From an uncultured Desulfobacterales bacterium (GTDB lineage: Bacteria > Desulfobacterota > Desulfobacteria > Desulfobacterales > JAFDCJ01), in NCBI GenBank assembly GCA_945787595.1, contig CALZJV010000322.1, positions 1 through 8,662 of the forward strand: DNA of 8,662 nucleotides. Direction: 5' to 3'. The position numbers and the translations under genes are program-made. Below, in pieces: positions 5,807 through 8,662 of the stretch. The notes under the pieces were generated by a model that searched no databases, was not told the origin of the DNA, and saw nothing but the letters and a program-made list of their open reading frames with translations. How positions within the stretch are numbered: the stretch's first letter is position 1; each line of letters begins with the position of its first letter.

Positions 5807-6436
5807 TTACAAACCGAGATACGTCTTGCGAATATGGGGATTTTCAAGCAGCTCTTGACCCGCTCCGCTGAGCGTAATCCGGCCGTTTTCCATCACGTAG
5901 CCGCGATCTGAGATTAAGATGGTGCTCACCAGAACGGGCGCCAGGCCCAGCGACGGTTCATCCAGCATCATCAGGTTGGGCACAGACATCAGGCCGCGGC
6001 CCATGGAGAGCATCTGTTGCTCACCACCGCTCAGGGTGCCGGCTTTCTGGTCGAGACGTTCCTTTAACCGGGGGAAATAGCCGAAGACCTGCTGCATGGT
6101 TTCGCGCTGCACTTGTTTGGTTCGGGGGAACTGGGCTCCCATTTCCAGGTTTTCCAATACCGTCATGGTAGGGAAAATCTGTCTGCCCTCCGGTACGTGG
6201 CTGATACCCTGCTCGACGATACGGGATGAGGGGGCATGGGAAATATCTTTGCCGTTTAACGAAATCGCGCCTTTGCGAGGTCGCAGCATTCCGGAAATGG
6301 TCTTTAACACGGTGGATTTGCCGGCCCCATTGGAACCAATCACCGATACGATTTCACCCTGCCGGACCTCTATAGCGACTTCTCTCAAGGCTTGCAGGTC
6401 GCCATAATATACATCAATATCCTTGACCTTGAGCAC
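5807..6436 (-). CDS. livF: Branched-chain amino acid-type ABC transporter ATP-binding protein LivF, internally shortened
   Basis: The start is GTG 6436-6434, with AAGGAG (6444-6449) 7 nt upstream, and it overlaps the end of livG by 23 bp. The product is 209 aa, whereas LivF is usually about 234-237 aa. Present are Walker A GSNGAGKST (34-42), the LivF-type HVPEGRQIFPTMTVLENL region (80-97), the signature LSGGEQ (135-140), Walker B with DE (LMMLDE, 155-160) and D-loop SLGLAP (162-167). The chain then jumps from APVLVSTI straight to LISDRGYVMENG. In the family about 25 further residues lie there, including the LVEQN segment at the H-loop that senses ATP gamma-phosphate. The C-terminus is normal (HIRKTYLGL). 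The loss is in frame, with no stop or frameshift. LivF pairs with LivG below the LivHM channel to power import. Either the protein is impaired or the assembly lost a short segment. Confidence 0.88.
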   Translation of the reverse strand: MLKVKDIDVYYGDLQALREVAIEVRQGEIVSVIGSNGAGKSTVLKTISGMLRPRKGAISLNGKDISHAPSSRIVEQGISHVPEGRQIFPTMTVLENLEMGAQFPRTKQVQRETMQQVFGYFPRLKERLDQKAGTLSGGEQQMLSMGRGLMSVPNLMMLDEPSLGLAPVLVSTILISDRGYVMENGRITLSGAGQELLENPHIRKTYLGL

Positions 6437-7154
6437 TCAAAAACTCCTTACCCAGATAGGCTTCGATGACTTCTTTATTTTCGACCACTTCTTCGGGTGT
6501 CCCCTCAGCGATCTTAACGCCATAACTGATAACGATCACACGCTGAGACAGGGCCATGACCCCCCGCATCACGTGCTCGATCAATAAAATGCTGACTCCT
6601 TGACGGTTGACTTCCTTTAACAGTGCTATCAACTCATCCACTTCGGTGGGATTCAGCCCGGCCATAACCTCGTCCAGCAGCAGCACCTTGGGTTGAGTGG
6701 CCAGGGCCCTAGCCAATTCGAGGCGTTTTCTTAATGGAAGCGGCAACCCCTGGGCTTCTTTATTTGCCATGCCGGAAAGGCCGGTAAACTCGACGATTTC
6801 AAGGGACCTCTTTTTGGCTTCCGCCGTTGATTTTTCCCCGGAAAGCGCTCCCACCATGACATTGTCCAAAACGGAAATCGTCGGAAATGGTTTGACGATC
6901 TGAAACGTCCGGGCCATGCCCAACTGGCAGATCTGGAAGGGCTGCAGGCCGGCAAGCATCTTTTCCTCAAAAATAACGTCGCCTTCATCCGGTTTCAGAA
7001 AACCGCTCAAACAATTAAATACGGTCGTCTTTCCCGCACCGTTGGGACCGATCAACGCGAGAATCTCTCCCTTTTCAAGTTCAAAGGAAAGATTACCCAC
7101 GGCCATCAGTCCGCCGAAGTTCTTGGTCAGGTTATCTGCCGATAATATACTCAC
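6414..7154 (-). CDS. livG: Branched-chain amino acid-type ABC transporter ATP-binding protein LivG, 246 aa
   Basis: The start is GTG 7154-7152, with AAGGAAGG (7161-7168) 6 nt upstream. It gives a normal LivG N-terminus (MSILSADNLTKNFGGL). An in-frame ATG at 7247 would add 31 residues, partly read from repeat DNA, and is rejected. Motifs are Walker A GPNGAGKTT (36-44), Q-loop Gln85 in RTFQIVKPF, Walker B with DE (VLLLDE, 157-162) followed by VMAGLNPTE, and H-loop His194 in LLIEHVM. The ABC signature is degenerate: LPLPLRKRLELARAL (137-151) stands where LSxGxxR-type signatures usually are. LivG hydrolyses ATP as half of the LivFG dimer at the cytoplasmic face. Its end overlaps the livF start, which suggests translational coupling. 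Unusually, it is 282 bp from livM. Confidence 0.93.
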   Translation of the reverse strand: MSILSADNLTKNFGGLMAVGNLSFELEKGEILALIGPNGAGKTTVFNCLSGFLKPDEGDVIFEEKMLAGLQPFQICQLGMARTFQIVKPFPTISVLDNVMVGALSGEKSTAEAKKRSLEIVEFTGLSGMANKEAQGLPLPLRKRLELARALATQPKVLLLDEVMAGLNPTEVDELIALLKEVNRQGVSILLIEHVMRGVMALSQRVIVISYGVKIAEGTPEEVVENKEVIEAYLGKEFLSAQGQGY

Positions 7155-7238
7155 AGAATTCCTTCCTTCTACATTCGATATTCGCTTTTTAATACTTATA
7201 TGAAACGACATTGCCAATGACCTAAATTCCAAACCTGT

Positions 7239-7288
7239 TTCGGTCATTGAATATTGAAATTTGTTCGGTCATTGAATATTGAAATTTG
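7239..7288. repeat. Perfect 25-bp tandem direct repeat (two copies)
   Basis: Copies at 7239-7263 and 7264-7288 are identical and head to tail, each beginning TTCGGTCATTGAA and ending GAAATTTG. The flanking TTGGTGCTTGTGATTTGGG resembles low-complexity intergenic repeats that I recall from other environmental bacteria. Origin by slippage or as part of a dispersed element cannot be told from this window. Confidence 0.9.
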
Positions 7289-7377
7289 GTGCTTGTGATT
7301 TGGGTTTTTTTTAATACCTGGTTTCTTTTTCAATCATACCGGTCACTTCGGCGCTCAACAGCAGTGCTGACACCTGA

Positions 7378-7408
7378 AACCCGCAACCCGGAACACGCAA
7401 CTCGCAAT
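7378..7408. repeat. CGCAAC-rich imperfect short repeats
   Basis: The tract runs as AACCCGCAACCCGGAACACG followed by CAACTCGCAAT, an imperfect series of about 7-8 bp AACNCGC-type units. The decamer AACTCGCAAT (7399-7408) is also at 5704-5713 on the far side of livG-livF, so the two spacers flanking these genes share repeat sequence in the same orientation. Confidence 0.5.
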
Positions 7409-7436
7409 GCGCCGCTCACAATCCAACACTCGAAAC

Positions 7437-8408
7437 CTATTCTCCCTGCGACAGCTTCAAAATGGGACTCAACAATTTCTTTATATAAACAATGATCCCT
7501 TTGGGCATGAAAAGAACCACCAGAATGGCCAGAATACCGTAGAGTATCAGGTGCAGCCCCTCAAGGCCGCCTTTGGCAAAATATGCCCGGGATATCTCCG
7601 AAAGCGGCGTCAGTATAAATGACCCGATCACCGGCCCAAAAAGTGTTCCAAGCCCCCCGACAATCGGCCGCAGGATAAGATCAATACTGGTGGACATGCC
7701 GAATAGGGTGTTGGGATGCAGATAGAAAATATAGTTGGCGTAAAAGGCGCCGGCCAGCGAGGTCATAAACGCACTGATGGCGATTGCAATCATATTGTAT
7801 TTAAAGGTATTGACGCCCAGGGCCTGGGCGGCTTCTTCATCTTCACGTATGGCAACCATGAAGCGGCCCACCTTGGAGGTCTCAATCAGGCGCACCACGA
7901 TGAGCGAAGCCACCATAAAGCCAAGGGATATGTAATAGTAGGGTTGATTGCCCCTGAATTGCAAATTCCAGAAAGACGGGTTGAAATCCAGAAATATTCC
8001 TGTAAAAGAGCCCAGCGCCTCGATGTGCGATACGACCAAGCGTGCAATTTCAGCGAAGGCGATGGTCATAATGACGAAATATACGCCGCGAAGTCCAAAC
8101 CGAAATCCGAGAAAACCGAGAAAAAGGGCGATCACAGCGGCGATGAGTCCGCCGATAAACATGCCGATCCAGGGTGTCAGGCCGAAGGTCAGGGCCAGAT
8201 AGGTGGTGGCGTACGCCCCGATGCCGATATAGAGAGCGTGACCCAGGGATATATGGCCCGTGTAACCGGTCAATACATTCCATGTCTGTCCGACATAGGC
8301 CCAATAGAAGATCATTACAAAAATGCCCAGGATATAGTTATCCAAATAAAGGGGAAGTAGCAGCAGTACCGTAAATATTGTTGCGAGAAACAGGTAAAAA
8401 CGGGTCAT
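7437..8408 (-). CDS. livM: Branched-chain amino acid-type ABC transporter permease LivM, 323 aa
   Basis: The start is ATG 8408-8406, overlapping the livH stop in an ATGA arrangement, with a G-rich Shine-Dalgarno (GGGGGGAAG) just upstream inside livH. The protein is hydrophobic throughout, with about eight or more membrane segments. It has typical LivM landmarks: WNVLTGYTGHISLGHALYIG near residues 43-62, LRGVYFVIMTIAFAEI near 106-121, and the cytoplasmic coupling loop REDEEAAQALGVNTFKYN that docks on the ATPases, followed by an AISAFMTSLAGAFYA segment. Its length is normal for LivM outside the enteric bacteria. It forms the membrane channel with LivH. Related HAAT systems carry leucine/isoleucine/valine, other amino acids, urea or short amides, so the substrate cannot be fixed without the binding protein, which is not in the window. 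Confidence 0.93.
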   Translation of the reverse strand: MTRFYLFLATIFTVLLLLPLYLDNYILGIFVMIFYWAYVGQTWNVLTGYTGHISLGHALYIGIGAYATTYLALTFGLTPWIGMFIGGLIAAVIALFLGFLGFRFGLRGVYFVIMTIAFAEIARLVVSHIEALGSFTGIFLDFNPSFWNLQFRGNQPYYYISLGFMVASLIVVRLIETSKVGRFMVAIREDEEAAQALGVNTFKYNMIAIAISAFMTSLAGAFYANYIFYLHPNTLFGMSTSIDLILRPIVGGLGTLFGPVIGSFILTPLSEISRAYFAKGGLEGLHLILYGILAILVVLFMPKGIIVYIKKLLSPILKLSQGE

Positions 8409-8662
8409 TTCTTCCCCCCGAAAAGCCCCTGGGGGCGAAACAACATGATGATGATCAGGATACTGAAGCTGACCACCTGTTTGAGCGTAGCCGGCAGAAA
8501 TAAAGTGGATGTGGATTCAGCCACGCCCAGAATGAGGCCGCCGACCAGAGCACCCATCAAATTGCCCATGCCGCCCAGGATAACAACAATAAAGGCGGTG
8601 AGCGTGAAATCATGACCGATGTGCGGCGAAACCGGCATCAGCGGTAAGAGGAGCACGCCGGC
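8405..8662 (-). CDS. livH: Branched-chain amino acid-type ABC transporter permease LivH, C-terminal part
   Basis: The last 85 codons of the gene; it runs off the right edge of the window. It has the LivH C-terminal pattern: FTLTAFIVVILGGMGNLMGA, then a glycine-rich hydrophobic segment (LVGGLILGVAEST), a last membrane helix (VVSFSILIIIMLF) and the closing RPQGLFGGKK. Its stop TGA (8407-8405) overlaps the livM start. LivH is the partner permease of LivM. The order livH-livM-livG-livF agrees with the usual operon, so the binding-protein gene, if linked, is probably further to the right. Confidence 0.93.
   Translation of the reverse strand, partial: AGVLLLPLMPVSPHIGHDFTLTAFIVVILGGMGNLMGALVGGLILGVAESTSTLFLPATLKQVVSFSILIIIMLFRPQGLFGGKK

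Larger units (their letters stand above)
7155..7436. other. Non-coding repeat-bearing spacer splitting livM from livG
   Basis: In liv operons these genes usually abut or overlap; here 282 bp intervene with no convincing gene. Apart from the livG RBS, the spacer holds a perfect 25-bp tandem duplication (7239-7288), a T-rich run (about 7304-7312) and a CGCAAC-rich tract (about 7378-7408). The composition is unlike the coding sequence on both sides. No complete insertion sequence, clear promoter or strong terminator was recognised. Confidence 0.6.

Noticed and set aside
7239..7288. CRISPR-like repeat
   Set aside because: The two copies are directly adjacent with no spacer, so this is a simple tandem duplication.
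7716..8360. Plus-strand 214-codon open frame
   Set aside because: It lies antisense within livM, is rich in His, Gly and Lys with no recognisable fold, and the livM frame is clearly the coding one.

Overview
The window looks like chromosomal DNA of a Desulfobacterota (deltaproteobacterial) anaerobe, most likely near the Desulfobacterales. This is inferred from a probable selenocysteine-encoding TGA, the character of the Liv transporter genes, a C-terminal Fn3-like fragment, and CGCAAC-rich repeats in the intergenic spacers. No rRNA, tRNA, CRISPR array or intact insertion sequence was seen.

Left part (1-955, mostly + strand). The window opens inside an AhpD-like / carboxymuconolactone decarboxylase-fold gene. 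Its redox motif reads C-T-Y-(TGA)-I-C-S-H. The TGA sits exactly where the second catalytic Cys belongs, the frame stays open and conserved for another 49 codons, and a compact hairpin with a G near the start of its loop lies about 20 nt downstream. This is best read as a CxxU selenoprotein and is the most notable item here. It is followed by an AT-richer patch with a doubtful small minus-strand ORF, the 3' remnant of an Fn3-like protein, and a strong hairpin that may end its transcript.

Middle (956-3370, + strand). One large gene encodes a membrane protein with about six N-terminal hydrophobic segments, a long Sel1-like repeat solenoid and a charged helical tail.

Right part (3481-8662, all minus strand). 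In transcription order (right to left) this holds the 3' end of livH, then livM, livG and livF of a branched-chain amino acid / amide-type (HAAT) ABC importer. Next come a double zinc-finger protein of unknown role, an arginase/agmatinase-family metallohydrolase and a RidA-family protein. livH-livM and livG-livF overlap as usual, but livM and livG are separated by 282 bp of non-coding repeat-bearing DNA. livF lacks about 25 residues after its D-loop, including the H-loop region, so the importer may be damaged or depend on another LivF. The ureohydrolase keeps its metal ligands but lacks the usual HG loop, and the RidA protein lacks the canonical active-site Arg, so both probably have non-standard substrates. 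Importer, ureohydrolase and RidA together could form a route for a guanidino, amidino or amide compound. That link is inference from shared strand and proximity only.
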